Counted from the stretch's first letter, positions 27,896 to 37,256 are shown. The stretch: DNA of 64,000 nucleotides from Pedobacter sandarakinus (GCF_026240095.1 NZ_JAPIVG010000004.1:310001-374000); one strand, 5' to 3'. Notes: a model not told the origin generated them from the sequence alone. Numbers and translations are program-made.

Positions 27896-28339
27896 TTATT
27901 CTTTAGTTAGTACTTCACCCACCAAATGAACAGTAGTAGTTGCAGGATTGGCATTTGAGGTAACCGTTACAACTTTATCTTGCATACCCATTTTCCCGGT
28001 ACTGTTAAAAACCACCTTTATCTTTCCATCTTTACCGGGTAAAATAGGTTCGCCAGGTATTTGAGGTACGGTGCAGCCGCATGTGGCCGTAGCATTTGAA
28101 ATAATTAGCGGGCTTTTACCTGTGTTTTTAAAATTAAATTCGTGCGTAACCATTTCGCCTTGCTCCAACTTGCCAAAATCGAAAACTTCGCGTTCGAAAA
28201 CAATTATTGGTGCATTTGCAGGTGCAATAGCCGATTTATTACTGCTATCACTAGTGGTTGCATCTGTAGTAGAATTGTTTGCATTTCGGCAGGCCATAAA
28301 AGAAATAGCGACCACTGCAAGGATAAAAACTTTTCTCAT
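27896..28339 (-). CDS. DUF1573 lipoprotein
   Basis: 147-residue lipoprotein: signal sequence with lipobox SFMAC (Cys17), a Ser/Thr-rich linker, then a DUF1573 domain of immunoglobulin-like fold with the signature FDFGKLEQGE...HEFNFKNTGKSPLII and ATCGCTVP. DUF1573 is very common in Bacteroidota; its role is unknown. It begins one base after the nusB stop codon. Confidence 0.9.
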   Translation of the reverse strand: MRKVFILAVVAISFMACRNANNSTTDATTSDSSNKSAIAPANAPIIVFEREVFDFGKLEQGEMVTHEFNFKNTGKSPLIISNATATCGCTVPQIPGEPILPGKDGKIKVVFNSTGKMGMQDKVVTVTSNANPATTTVHLVGEVLTKE

Positions 28340-28340
28340 T

Positions 28341-29291
28341 TTAATCTTCGATTAATCCACGACCAATTTTTTTGATGGTATTATTTTTCTTTAGGTCGCC
28401 TAAAATTTTGTCCAAAATACCGTTTATAAATGAATTACTTTTCGGTGTACTGTAATCTTTTGATAATTCCAGGTATTCGTTAATGGTTACTTTTACCGGA
28501 ATAGACGGGAAATTAAGCAATTCGCAAATGGCCATTTTCATTAAAATAGTATCCATTAGCGCAATACGTTCCGATTCCCAGTTTTTTGTACGTTCAGCAA
28601 TCATCTCCTGGTATTTTGCATCATTCTGTAAGGTATGCACAAATAAATCCTGTACAAATTTGCTATCCTCAATCCAATCGGCGCTAATTTCTGTAAGCTT
28701 ATTTTTAAAAGGATCTTCAGAAGTGAAATTTTTAAGGGTTTTAGCAACCATGCCTTTCATCACCTCATGGTCTACTTGCCAGTTGATAAATTTCTCCTCA
28801 AAAACCTGCAATATGGCCTGGTTTTTAAGAATGATTTTACGGAAAATGTATTTGATGATGTTTTTTGATGACTCTAAGCTCTCATTTGGATCTGCAAGAT
28901 ATTCTGCATAGTCTGGAGATGCCTTAAGGGAATTAAAAACAGTTTTACGGATTTCTGGATCGAAACCCCAATCTACCTTGTATTTTTTAACCGCAGATAC
29001 GTACTCTGGATTTTTCTGCAACATTACACTAAACCTGTTATTTAACAGCTTCATGTTCGGATTAATGTCGTCGGCTGTTTTAATGTGCTTATTCGCACGT
29101 TCAGCAGCGTCGTTAGCTGTAAATTCGGTAACTTCTACCATTAACGATAACATCCAAATGTACATTTCGTACACGCTATCAATGCTTTGCATTAAAGTTT
29201 TAAGATCACCTTTAATGTCTTTTTTGTCTGCCATGTGCCAAGCAAAAATGTTTTGCAAAGCTTTAATTCTTAAGTGCCTTCTGTTTAACAT
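28341..29291 (-). CDS. nusB: Transcription antitermination factor NusB (long Bacteroidota form)
   Basis: NusB binds boxA RNA with NusE and promotes antitermination in rRNA operons. The E. coli protein has about 139 residues; this one has 316. The first 15 residues (MLNRRHLRIKALQNIF) match the NusB start, and the last 130 carry the canonical C-terminal part (ALMDTILMKMAICELL, VTINEYLELSKDYSTPKS, FINGILDKI). The middle is an additional helical insertion usual in Bacteroidota. Confidence 0.9.
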   Translation of the reverse strand: MLNRRHLRIKALQNIFAWHMADKKDIKGDLKTLMQSIDSVYEMYIWMLSLMVEVTEFTANDAAERANKHIKTADDINPNMKLLNNRFSVMLQKNPEYVSAVKKYKVDWGFDPEIRKTVFNSLKASPDYAEYLADPNESLESSKNIIKYIFRKIILKNQAILQVFEEKFINWQVDHEVMKGMVAKTLKNFTSEDPFKNKLTEISADWIEDSKFVQDLFVHTLQNDAKYQEMIAERTKNWESERIALMDTILMKMAICELLNFPSIPVKVTINEYLELSKDYSTPKSNSFINGILDKILGDLKKNNTIKKIGRGLIED

Positions 29292-29338
29292 GAATGTAAG
29301 AACGAGTGTGGTTTATGCAACCTATTTAATAATAATGA

Positions 29339-30427
29339 TTAATATGACGATTTAATTTTTTTTATGTCTGCTATTCTTTTTTCCGCAATGCGATTAGCCG
29401 CTATATTAGTTGATATTTTTTCAGATTTACTCAATTTAATCACGCTGCGAGTAGCATCGTAAATGTTTTCTGTAAGTTGTACTGTTCGCTTTTTACCAAA
29501 ACCTGTAAGTTCAGAATAACAAGCAATTAAACCACCTGCGTTAATCAAATAATCTGGCGCAAACAGCATTCCTTTTTTAAGAAGTAACTCACTATCTGAA
29601 ACCTCATCTTTAAGCTGATTGTTTGCAGATCCTGCAATAATTGCAAACTTCATTTTCTCTATCGTTTTGGCGTTCACCGTTGCGCCCATAGCACAGGGAG
29701 CATACACATCGGCATCAACCCCAAATATTTTATCAGCCTCGATGGGTTTAGCTTTATATTTGCGGGCAACATATGTTAATTGCTCTTGGTTAATGTCGCT
29801 TATCAACACCTCGGCATTTTCTTTGCGCAGTAAAGCAACCAGGTGTTCTCCAACATTACCAATTCCTTGTACAACAATCGTTCTGCCCGCCAACATATCT
29901 GTGCCAAAAACTTCTTTAACACTGGCCTTTATGCCTAAATAAACACCTTGTGCAGTAAACGGAGCGGGATTACCTGCTCCACCTAAGGACTCTGGAACAC
30001 CAGTAACATAATTAGTCTCCATGCGGATGTACTCCATGTCTTTGGTGTTGGTACCCATTTCTTCGGCAGTTATAAATTCACCATTAAGGTTCTTTATAAA
30101 ACGGCCATAACTGCGCATTAACGTTTCTGTTTTATCTTTTCTGGAGTCGCCGATGATAACACCTTTACCCCCACCCAGATTTAAACCTGTAATGGCAGCT
30201 TTGTAAGTCATTCCACGCGATAAACGTAAAGCATCTTCCAAGGCCTCTCCTTCTGTAGCGTAGCTCCACATGCGTGTTCCGCCAAGGGCTGGCCCCAAAG
30301 TGGTATCATGAATGGCTATTATTGCCTTTAAACCTGTATCTGGATCATTGCAAAAAACCAGTTTTTTATGCCCATAAGCACTTAGCTGGTCTAAAATTGA
30401 TAAATCTGACGGAGAATTTAATGGCAT
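29339..30427 (-). CDS. Leucine dehydrogenase (Glu/Leu/Phe/Val dehydrogenase family)
   Basis: NAD-dependent oxidative deamination of branched-chain amino acids. The ATG at 30427 gives 362 residues starting MPLNSPSDLS. The substrate domain has GPALGGTRMW and the active-site lysine in GGGKGVI. The NAD-binding domain has the GIGNVGEHL fingerprint, and the C-terminal part has ANNQL and YLINAGGLI. Length and motifs fit leucine dehydrogenase rather than the hexameric glutamate enzyme. It precedes nusB by 47 nt and is divergent from the ABC transporter gene. Confidence 0.9.
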   Translation of the reverse strand: MPLNSPSDLSILDQLSAYGHKKLVFCNDPDTGLKAIIAIHDTTLGPALGGTRMWSYATEGEALEDALRLSRGMTYKAAITGLNLGGGKGVIIGDSRKDKTETLMRSYGRFIKNLNGEFITAEEMGTNTKDMEYIRMETNYVTGVPESLGGAGNPAPFTAQGVYLGIKASVKEVFGTDMLAGRTIVVQGIGNVGEHLVALLRKENAEVLISDINQEQLTYVARKYKAKPIEADKIFGVDADVYAPCAMGATVNAKTIEKMKFAIIAGSANNQLKDEVSDSELLLKKGMLFAPDYLINAGGLIACYSELTGFGKKRTVQLTENIYDATRSVIKLSKSEKISTNIAANRIAEKRIADIKKIKSSY

Positions 30428-30675
30428 ATTTAACGTTCGGATTTCCTGTTGCAAAATTAAAATAAAAAACCATTAAAACACGTTTTTCCATCAACTATAA
30501 AAAAATAGCCCTGAATTATACACGGGGTAGGTAAGTAGCGGCTACAAGCACTCAAAACTTCCTCATTATTAAAGTTTACAGCTCAGAATGGAGGTTGCCA
30601 AAACCTGCTGTGTCAAACCTTATTAAAAGCTGGCTTCGTTAAGTGAAATATACCTGCTAAAAGAACAAATTTGCA

Positions 30676-30683
30676 TAAGTTTG
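30676..30683 (+). promoter_or_regulatory. -7 box (TAAGTTTG) just before the ABC transporter start
   Basis: This exact TAnnTTTG match ends seven bases before the ATG at 30690. If used, the transcript would start at or beside the ATG, i.e. be leaderless. No good -33 TTTG at the usual spacing is seen. Confidence 0.4.
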
Positions 30684-30689
30684 TATTTC

Positions 30690-32480
30690 ATGAAACATTT
30701 AAAGCGATTAAATAAATACTTCCTTAAATATAAATGGTGGATTATTCCGGGAAGCATTTTTGTTGTGATTACAAATATCTTTGGCGTGGTACCTGCACAG
30801 GTAATTGGCTATGCAGTAGACCTCATCACTGAAAATGTTCAAATCTATAACCTCTTCAATGGTTTCGATCGGCAAGAAATTATTTACAGCATCTTTAGCA
30901 GCAACCTGCTATATTTTGGTTTGCTGGTAATCTCGCTATATATCATGCGGGGGTTGTTTCTCTTCTTTATGCGCCAAACCATCATTCTCATGTCTAGGCA
31001 TATTGAATTCGACATGAAAAATGAAATCTACCAGCATTATCAGGAGCTTAGCTTAGGGTTTTACAGGCGAAATAATACCGGCGATTTAATGAACCGAGCT
31101 ACCGAGGATGTTAATCGGGTACGGATGTACGTTGGACCAGCAATTATGTATACCATCAATACTTTTGTTTTATCGGTACTAATTATCTGGTCGATGTTTG
31201 ATGTTAATTCTAAACTGGCCATTTACTGTCTTCTTCCTTTACCGTTTCTGGTGATAATCATCTATTATGTAAACACATTAATCTTCAAGAAAAGCGGAAA
31301 AATCCAGGAGAGACTATCTACCCTTTCCAGTTTTGTGCAGGAGCGTTTTTCGGGCATTCGCATCATCAAGTCTTACGTAAGGGAAGATTATACACGAAAT
31401 TTGTTTGAGGTGCAAAGCAACAACTACAAAAGGGACTCGATGAGCTTAGTTAAAGTTTCGGCGCTTTTTTATCCCACCATGTTGTTGCTAATCGGCCTAA
31501 GCACCATTTTAACCATCTACGTTGGCGGCATGCAAGTAATGAATGGCAGCATCACCGCAGGAAACATTGCTGAATTTATCATATACATCAACCAACTTAC
31601 GTTCCCTGTTACCATGCTAGGCTGGGTAACTTCGCTAATACAGCGGGCAGCTGCATCGCAAAAAAGGATAAACGAATTTTTAGATATTCCATCTGATATT
31701 CAATCAACCAACCCAGAGGAGAAAACCATTGAAGGTAATATTGACTTCAAAAATGTGAGTTTCACCTATCCGGATACTGGAATTGTGGCGTTGAAAAATG
31801 TGAATTTCAGCATTAAGCAGGGTGAGTTTGTGGCAATTATTGGCAAAACAGGTTCGGGAAAATCTACGCTGGCAAACCTGCTTATGCGCATGTACGATGT
31901 AGAAAAAGGCGATGTAAGTATAGATGGGGTGTCTATTAAATCGCTAAACTTAAAAAATTACCGCAGCCAAATAGGCTTTGTTCCACAAGAGGTATTTCTT
32001 TTTTCTGATTCCATTAGAAACAACATTGCTTTTGGTTTAGATGAAGTGACCGATAAGGAGGTTTACGATGCAGCAAAAGCCGCTTCGGTTTATCAGAACA
32101 TTTTAGATTTCGATAATAAATTTGAAACCATGCTTGGAGAAAGAGGAATTACGCTGTCTGGAGGCCAAAAACAACGCGTATCTATTGCAAGGGCATTAAT
32201 TAAATCGCCTAAAATATTAATATTTGATGATTGTCTTTCTGCTGTAGATACCAAAACAGAAGAAGAAATTCTACAAAACCTAGGTAAATTGATGGATGGG
32301 AAAACCAGCATTTTAATTGCACATCGAATATCTACCATAAAAAATGCAGATAAAATTCTGGTGCTTGATGATGGGAAAATTATTGAACAAGGCACACATA
32401 ACGAGCTTCTTAGCCTTAATGGAAGTTATACCGAACTTTACAACAATCAACTTTTGGAGGAAGAAAGCAAATCGATATAA
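30690..32480 (+). CDS. ABC exporter half-transporter (membrane plus ATPase domains)
   Basis: 596 residues from the ATG at 30690. Six membrane helices occupy about 1-310 and the nucleotide-binding domain about 340-575. Walker A is GKTGSGKST at 385-393, the signature is LSGGQKQR at 489-496, and Walker B is ILIFDDCLSAVD; the H-loop is IAHR. The fused layout and the exporter-type fold fit a homodimeric lipid or drug exporter (MsbA/YheI-like). No substrate can be assigned. The gene is probably single. Confidence 0.93.
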   Translation: MKHLKRLNKYFLKYKWWIIPGSIFVVITNIFGVVPAQVIGYAVDLITENVQIYNLFNGFDRQEIIYSIFSSNLLYFGLLVISLYIMRGLFLFFMRQTIILMSRHIEFDMKNEIYQHYQELSLGFYRRNNTGDLMNRATEDVNRVRMYVGPAIMYTINTFVLSVLIIWSMFDVNSKLAIYCLLPLPFLVIIIYYVNTLIFKKSGKIQERLSTLSSFVQERFSGIRIIKSYVREDYTRNLFEVQSNNYKRDSMSLVKVSALFYPTMLLLIGLSTILTIYVGGMQVMNGSITAGNIAEFIIYINQLTFPVTMLGWVTSLIQRAAASQKRINEFLDIPSDIQSTNPEEKTIEGNIDFKNVSFTYPDTGIVALKNVNFSIKQGEFVAIIGKTGSGKSTLANLLMRMYDVEKGDVSIDGVSIKSLNLKNYRSQIGFVPQEVFLFSDSIRNNIAFGLDEVTDKEVYDAAKAASVYQNILDFDNKFETMLGERGITLSGGQKQRVSIARALIKSPKILIFDDCLSAVDTKTEEEILQNLGKLMDGKTSILIAHRISTIKNADKILVLDDGKIIEQGTHNELLSLNGSYTELYNNQLLEEESKSI

Positions 32481-32498
32481 ATTGTATCAAAATTGTAT

Positions 32499-32528
32499 TT
32501 TGTACTTTAAATATTTGCTTTATATTTA
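32499..32528 (+). promoter_or_regulatory. Promoter of the DUF3276 gene
   Basis: TTTG at 32499-32502 and TATATTTA at 32521-32528 (one mismatch to TAnnTTTG) are spaced by 18 nt, 31 nt before the ATG at 32559. Confidence 0.5.
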
Positions 32529-32558
32529 CCGAAACCAAAAACCACATCAATACCAACC

Positions 32559-32882
32559 ATGGGAGAATTCGACAACAAGGAAAGAGAAGAAGTTTTTTCA
32601 AAGAAAGTAAGAGCAGGTAAGAGAACTTATTTCTTCGACGTGAAGGCTACTAGATCGGGTGATTATTATTTAACAGTTACCGAGAGCAAGAAAAGATTAG
32701 AGGACGGCGTATTCGTAAAGCACAAAATATTTCTTTACAAAGAGGATTTTGAAAAATTTACTGAAGGCTTAAACGAAACTGTCGACTATATTAAATCTCA
32801 TCAGGATGTAGTAGAAAAGCGCTACGAATACTCTGAAAATGGCGAGCACAATACAAGAGCTACTGACGATTTTTCATTCTAA
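32559..32882 (+). CDS. DUF3276 (PUR-alpha-like) nucleic-acid-binding protein
   Basis: 107 residues. The DUF3276 family in Bacteroidota adopts the PUR repeat fold, related to eukaryotic Pur-alpha and spirochaete BpuR, that binds single-stranded DNA or RNA. The core signature is VFSKKVRAGKRTYFFDVKATRSGDYYLTVTES, followed by KHKIFLYKEDFEKFTEGL. The C-terminal tail is acidic and probably disordered. The gene has its own promoter and a strong terminator, so it is monocistronic. Confidence 0.9.
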   Translation: MGEFDNKEREEVFSKKVRAGKRTYFFDVKATRSGDYYLTVTESKKRLEDGVFVKHKIFLYKEDFEKFTEGLNETVDYIKSHQDVVEKRYEYSENGEHNTRATDDFSF

Positions 32883-32905
32883 TTGATTAGAATTTTGATA
32901 TAAAA

Positions 32906-32938
32906 AAATGCCTTCGCTCTCGCAGAGGCATTTTTTTT
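32906..32938 (+). terminator. Terminator of the DUF3276 gene
   Basis: An 8-9-bp stem (AAATGCCT with AGGCATTT) around a 10-nt loop ends in a run of eight T residues. Confidence 0.9.
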
Positions 32939-32979
32939 ATGATGATATTTTTTTTATGATTTGAGTTTATAAGTGGTTT

Positions 32980-33441
32980 CTAAGCTGCTGCAATACCCGC
33001 CCCAACCAACAATACCAATAGAAAATAAGCTACAATAATCGTAATCGTTACTATTCCCCAGAATTTGAATAGCGATTTAACATTTTGTACAGCAGTATTT
33101 AAGCTCTCTTGATCGCCAAACAATACGCCCTGTTTACCCTTAGCGGCTATTTTTATTAATAACATACTAGGATAAAAGTAGAACAACGCAAGTACAAGAT
33201 AAATGACGGTAATAATGCTTGAGCCTCCTTGCCCTAAAGCACCAAATTGTTTTGAAACCGCCGGATTATTAGCAATTAACGAAGGGATACTAAATGAAAT
33301 GAGTACAAGCAAAGCAGCGAAAACAAAGCCAACCACTGCTAAAAATTTCGCCCACTTGGTAATATCGTAAATATAACTACGCATTTCTTCCGTTACTACC
33401 AACTTAACTGGTTGGGGTACTTCTTGCTCAAAATCTTCCAT
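32980..33441 (-). CDS. DUF5362-like four-helix membrane protein
   Basis: 153 residues with a charged N-terminus (VTEEMRSYIYDITKWAKFLAVVG) and four hydrophobic segments, the second pair around VIYLVLALFYFYPSMLLIKIAAK. The pattern matches what I recall as DUF5362, a Bacteroidota membrane family of unknown function. It is convergent with the DUF3276 gene and shares a short gap with it. Confidence 0.7.
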   Translation of the reverse strand: MEDFEQEVPQPVKLVVTEEMRSYIYDITKWAKFLAVVGFVFAALLVLISFSIPSLIANNPAVSKQFGALGQGGSSIITVIYLVLALFYFYPSMLLIKIAAKGKQGVLFGDQESLNTAVQNVKSLFKFWGIVTITIIVAYFLLVLLVGAGIAAA

Positions 33442-33545
33442 ATCCTAAAAACTAAATTTCGATAAACTTAGACAAAATATCACTTTGCCGCAAATTACCT
33501 GCTTTATTTAAACATTTTAAAAGCTTATCTTTGCCGCCTAAAAAA

Positions 33546-33597
33546 GGTGGAAGGTGGAAGGTGGAAGGTGGAAGGTGGAAGGTGGAAGGTGGAAGGT
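33546..33597. repeat. Seven-nucleotide tandem repeat (GGTGGAA)7 before ychF
   Basis: Seven perfect copies of GGTGGAA plus GGT occupy 52 nt, followed by a shorter duplication CGTAAAT-CGTAAAT. The tract lies between the divergent DUF5362 and ychF genes, 34 nt before the ychF ATG at 33631, and so probably in the ychF promoter or leader. Perfect short repeats of this kind change length by slippage. Confidence 0.95.
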
Positions 33598-33630
33598 CGT
33601 AAATCGTAAATAAATTATAATATAATATAA

Positions 33631-34731
33631 ATGGCATTACAATGTGGTATTGTTGGCTTACCGAATGTGGGTAAATCGACACTTTTTAATTGTTTATCTA
33701 ACGCAAAGGCGCAAGCAGCAAACTTCCCTTTCTGTACAATAGAACCAAATGTTGGCGTTATCACTGTACCAGATGAACGGTTAACAAAGCTTGCTGAGCT
33801 AGTAAAACCAAACAAAGTTCAGCCCAATACAATTGAGATTGTAGATATTGCAGGTTTGGTTAAAGGCGCATCGAAAGGTGAAGGTTTAGGAAACCAGTTT
33901 CTAGGGAACATTCGTGCCACGAATGCCATCATACATGTTTTGCGTTGTTTTGATGACGGAAATGTTATCCACGTGGATGGTTCTGTAGATCCTATCCGCG
34001 ACCGCGAAATTATTGACACTGAATTACAACTCAAAGACTTAGATACCGTTGATAAACGCATTCAGAAAGTCGAAAAAATGGCTAAAACCGGAGGAGATAA
34101 GGACGCAAAACGCACTTACGAAATTCTTTCAGTGGTTAAATCCCATCTAGAAAGCGGAAAATCTATCCGTACTGCGCCTTTGGCCCAAGACGACTTCGAT
34201 TTTATTGAGGATTTAGGTTTGTTAACGCAGAAGCCAGTAATGTATGTTTGTAATGTTGATGAGGCATCTGTTGTTACAGGAAATAAATATGTAGACCTGG
34301 TTAAAGCCAATGTTGCAGATGAAAATGCAGAAGTGTTGGTGATTTCAGCTAAAATAGAATCTGAAATTGCTGAGTTGGAAAGCTATGAAGAGCGCCAGGA
34401 ATTCTTAGCCGACTTAGGCTTGGATGAATCTGGAGTAAATAAATTGATCCGTGCAGCATATAGATTGTTAAACCTTTACACCTATTTCACTGCTGGAGTA
34501 CAAGAGGTTAGGGCCTGGACCATAACTAAAGGCTTTACGGCGCCTCAGGCTGCCGGTGTAATTCATACCGATTTCGAAAAAGGTTTTATCCGTGCAGAGG
34601 TAATTAAATACAACGATTTTGTAACCCTTGGCTCTGAAAATGCTTGTAAGGATGCAGGTAAGCTTGGCGTTGAAGGCAAAACTTATGTTGTAGAAGATGG
34701 AGATATTATGCACTTCCGGTTTAACGTATAA
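33631..34731 (+). CDS. ychF: Redox-regulated ATPase YchF (Obg/OLA1 family)
   Basis: Universally conserved P-loop ATPase of 366 residues that binds ribosomes and modulates stress responses. The G1 motif is GLPNVGKST at 8-16, followed by [12 protein letters not shown], the G3 motif [10 protein letters not shown], and the nucleotide-specificity NVDE in place of NKxD, which explains its ATP preference. A C-terminal TGS domain with [13 protein letters not shown] ends the protein. A tandem heptamer repeat precedes it. Confidence 0.95.
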   Translation: MALQCGIVGLPNVGKSTLFNCLSNAKAQAANFPFCTIEPNVGVITVPDERLTKLAELVKPNKVQPNTIEIVDIAGLVKGASKGEGLGNQFLGNIRATNAIIHVLRCFDDGNVIHVDGSVDPIRDREIIDTELQLKDLDTVDKRIQKVEKMAKTGGDKDAKRTYEILSVVKSHLESGKSIRTAPLAQDDFDFIEDLGLLTQKPVMYVCNVDEASVVTGNKYVDLVKANVADENAEVLVISAKIESEIAELESYEERQEFLADLGLDESGVNKLIRAAYRLLNLYTYFTAGVQEVRAWTITKGFTAPQAAGVIHTDFEKGFIRAEVIKYNDFVTLGSENACKDAGKLGVEGKTYVVEDGDIMHFRFNV

Positions 34732-34747
34732 CTACAGATAATCCAAC

Positions 34748-34788
34748 AAAACATTAAAAGCCGCTGATTAAGCGGCTTTTAATGTTTT
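34748..34788. terminator. Long bidirectional terminator between ychF and the HAD gene
   Basis: A perfect 18-bp stem (34748-34765 with 34771-34788) around a 5-nt loop has four to five T residues on each outer side. It lies between the convergent ychF and HAD phosphatase genes and can stop transcription from both. Confidence 0.92.
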
Positions 34789-34848
34789 ACATGTTCATGT
34801 TTTAATATATGATCTAGTCTCCTTTAAGGAAGTCTTTTTTCTACACCA

Positions 34849-35460
34849 TTAAATTGCTAAACCAAAGCTAGCCAATTGCGCTTTAGTATCTTCATAAGAG
34901 GTGTGATGGATCCCTTTTAATCCCAATCTTTCTGCAACCTGTACAAAAAGCATCCTATCATCGATATATAAACTCGTTTCTACATCGCTTTGCGAGATGT
35001 CTATCGCCACTTTAAAAATATCGGCATCAGGCTTCCTGAAGTGAACAAAACTAGAGGAAACAAAAAAATCGACAAATTCATTGAGTTTGAAAGTGTTGAT
35101 TCGGTATTGATTTAACTCTCTACCCTCATTACTAATTACGGCAACTTTAAGGTTGTATTTCTTTTTCAAATCGCAAATAAGTGAAATCATATCGTTATAT
35201 GGCAAAGACTTTTCGAACATGAAAGCCTTAAAATCATCGTAACTAAACGAACGTTCTTCAAAGAAAACAATCCGTTCCAAATACTCATCTAAAGTTAATT
35301 TACCGACTTCATAAGTATCGAAAGTTAAATGATGTCGTTCTTCTAAATCAACAGAATCTAAATTAAAAAGCACCGCAGCCTCTCCCCTCGCCTGCCTATC
35401 CCATCCGTTTGTAAGTAATACGCCTCCAATGTCTGTGAAAAGTGTGGTAATCTTTTGCAT
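34849..35460 (-). CDS. HAD superfamily phosphatase (subfamily IA)
   Basis: 203 residues with the HAD motifs: motif I TDIGGVL near residues 9-15, motif II VISNEGR, motif III lysine in FRKPDADIF and motif IV IDDR. The helical cap after motif I (residues 20-90) marks subfamily IA. The nucleophile motif reads D-x-G rather than D-x-D, as in the epoxide hydrolase N-terminal-like phosphatases. Substrate unknown. It lies 9 nt downstream of mgtE. Confidence 0.86.
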   Translation of the reverse strand: MQKITTLFTDIGGVLLTNGWDRQARGEAAVLFNLDSVDLEERHHLTFDTYEVGKLTLDEYLERIVFFEERSFSYDDFKAFMFEKSLPYNDMISLICDLKKKYNLKVAVISNEGRELNQYRINTFKLNEFVDFFVSSSFVHFRKPDADIFKVAIDISQSDVETSLYIDDRMLFVQVAERLGLKGIHHTSYEDTKAQLASFGLAI

Positions 35461-35469
35461 AACCTTATT

Positions 35470-36846
35470 TTAAAGTAAAACGCCTTTTAAGAATAATACA
35501 GCAAAGCTGAAATAAATAATTAAACCGGTAACATCTACAAGTGTAGCCACGAAAGGTGCTGATGATGTAGCTGGATCGGCCCCTAATCTTTTTAACAAAA
35601 TTGGAAGCATAGATCCACTTAAAGAGCCCCACAATACCACAAAAATTAGTGACACGCTTATGGTTGCTGCAATTAAAACCCAATGTTCTCCATAAACCTG
35701 CGGGGCAGCCAGGTGCCATACAAAAATACGCAGGAACCCAATTATGCCCAGGCAAAGGCCGAGAAGAAAGCCCGAAGTAATTTCCCGGTTCATTACCCTC
35801 CACCAATCTTTTATTGTTACTTCGCCAAGCGCCATAGCCTGGATAATAAGTGTTGATGCCTGTGAACCACTATTGCCTCCGCAAGAGATAATTAGCGGAA
35901 TAAACAATGCCAAAACCGTTGCTTTATGAATCTGCCCTTCGAAAAAACCCATTGCTGTAGCGGTTAGCATTTCGCCAAGCATTAAAATTGCTAGCCAACC
36001 TACGCGTTTTTTTACTAAATTAAAGATTGAGGTATCCAGGTAAGGCTCATCCAGCGCTTCGGTACCTCCAATTTTGTGCATGTCTTCGGTATATTCTTCA
36101 TTTGCAATCCAAAGAATATCATCAACAGTTACAATCCCCAGCAGTACGTTATTTTCATCAACTACAGGTAAGGCTACCCGATTATTCATCCTGAAAATGC
36201 TGATGGCATCTTCTTGTGGGTCGTTGGCCTTCAAAGCGATAAATCTTTTATCAGTAAGCTCGCCAATTATGGCCTCCGGATCGGCAAGTAAAACTTCCCT
36301 AATTCTGATATCATCTAATAAAACTCCATCCTTATTGATGACGTAGACCACATCAATAGTTTCGGAATTTTTGCCATAACGCCTAATATGAGCCAAAACC
36401 CGGGTTACTGACCATTCTGGTTTTACAGCAATGTAATCGGGCGTCATTAAACGTCCAATACTGTATTCGTTATAACCAAGTAAAGCAAGCGACTCCTTCC
36501 GCTCTTCAGGAGGCAATAAGGTAATCATCTTCTTTACCACATCGCCTTTTAATTCACTAAAAAGCGCTGTCCGGTCGTCGGGAGGTAAGTCTTTTATAAT
36601 TTGATTGAGCTTGTTGCCGGTTAGTTTCTTGATGATCCGCTCCTGGGTAGGGAAATCCAGAATGCGGAAAACATTTACGGCCCGGTTTAAAGATATGGTT
36701 TCGATAAACTTGGCTGCATGTTGTGGAAACTCATCAATGAGTTCTTCTACATCCGAGATGTTCAGCTCATCGAGATAACGCTTAAGTGCCTTATCGTTTT
36801 CCTTCTCGAGCAATTCCTGAACCTCTTCTACAACCATTTCTTCCAT
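35470..36846 (-). CDS. mgtE: Magnesium transporter MgtE
   Basis: 458-residue magnesium channel. The N-terminal superhelical domain (PPDDRTALFSEL region, about 20-125) is followed by paired CBS domains (about 130-250) and a plug helix. A C-terminal channel domain of five helices carries the GGNSGSQAS motif near 325-335 and the pore aspartate in VDVTGLIIYF. Cytoplasmic Mg2+ binding closes the channel in known members. The HAD gene starts 9 nt after its stop, so the two are likely co-transcribed. Confidence 0.95.
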   Translation of the reverse strand: MEEMVVEEVQELLEKENDKALKRYLDELNISDVEELIDEFPQHAAKFIETISLNRAVNVFRILDFPTQERIIKKLTGNKLNQIIKDLPPDDRTALFSELKGDVVKKMITLLPPEERKESLALLGYNEYSIGRLMTPDYIAVKPEWSVTRVLAHIRRYGKNSETIDVVYVINKDGVLLDDIRIREVLLADPEAIIGELTDKRFIALKANDPQEDAISIFRMNNRVALPVVDENNVLLGIVTVDDILWIANEEYTEDMHKIGGTEALDEPYLDTSIFNLVKKRVGWLAILMLGEMLTATAMGFFEGQIHKATVLALFIPLIISCGGNSGSQASTLIIQAMALGEVTIKDWWRVMNREITSGFLLGLCLGIIGFLRIFVWHLAAPQVYGEHWVLIAATISVSLIFVVLWGSLSGSMLPILLKRLGADPATSSAPFVATLVDVTGLIIYFSFAVLFLKGVLL

Positions 36847-36991
36847 AAACCTTTATTTTAAATCCTTACATGCCTAAACCTTTATTGCGGTTGGCAAAGG
36901 TGCATTTTTATTTCTAAAAAAGCCAATGTTGACGTTAAGGAGAAGTTATTTTTTAATAAACTGCCAATGTAAAGCGATACAATTCCGAACA

Positions 36992-37075
36992 ATGAATCCT
37001 CATGAATTCAATGTCCTGAAGATTGACCAGACGATTATTCCGTTAAAGCATAAAACACTGTTTAGCATTTACTAA
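36992..37075 (+). other. 27-codon open frame in the gap before tRNA-Arg
   Basis: The 333-nt gap from mgtE to the tRNA holds one short frame (MNPHEFNVLKIDQTIIPLKH...FSIY) with protein-like composition and no homology I recognise. It may be a truncated gene remnant or chance. Nothing else in 36847-37162 stands out. Confidence 0.2.
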
Positions 37076-37162
37076 ATGTTATGCTTTCTGGTTTCCTTTC
37101 ACTTCGCCAGTTAACCATGCAAAAATTAAATTGGATTTAGAAAAAACTAAGTTTTCATTTTC

Positions 37163-37170
37163 TATATTTG
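37163..37170 (+). promoter_or_regulatory. -7 box (TATATTTG) of the tRNA-Arg gene
   Basis: This exact TAnnTTTG lies 10 nt before the tRNA, placing the transcription start within a few bases of the mature 5' end. A -33 element is not clear. Confidence 0.55.
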
Positions 37171-37179
37171 CAGCCGCAA

Positions 37180-37251
37180 GCTCCCGTAGTTCAATGGATA
37201 GAATTATGGTTTCCGGTACCATCGATATGAGTTCGAATCTCGTCGGGAGCA
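37180..37251 (+). tRNA. tRNA-Arg (anticodon CCG)
   Basis: The 7-bp acceptor stem GCTCCCG/CGGGAGC is perfect. The anticodon arm has stem ATGGT/ACCAT and loop TTCCGGT, giving anticodon CCG (codon CGG). The T-arm has loop TTCGAAT closed by ATGAG/CTCGT. The D-arm is GTTC...GAAT. The discriminator base is A, and CCA is not encoded. Confidence 0.93.
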
Positions 37252-37256
37252 CTATA

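Noticed and set aside
33546-33597. Possible CRISPR or direct-repeat origin
   Set aside because: The 7-nt unit has no spacers, and there is no DnaA-box cluster or replication gene nearby.
33452-33682. 76-codon reverse frame with STFHLPP repeats
   Set aside because: The repeats are only the translation of the GGTGGAA tract, and the frame runs into the ychF coding region.
35465-35806. 113-codon reverse frame near mgtE
   Set aside because: It is a shifted frame inside mgtE, which is fully supported by its domains.
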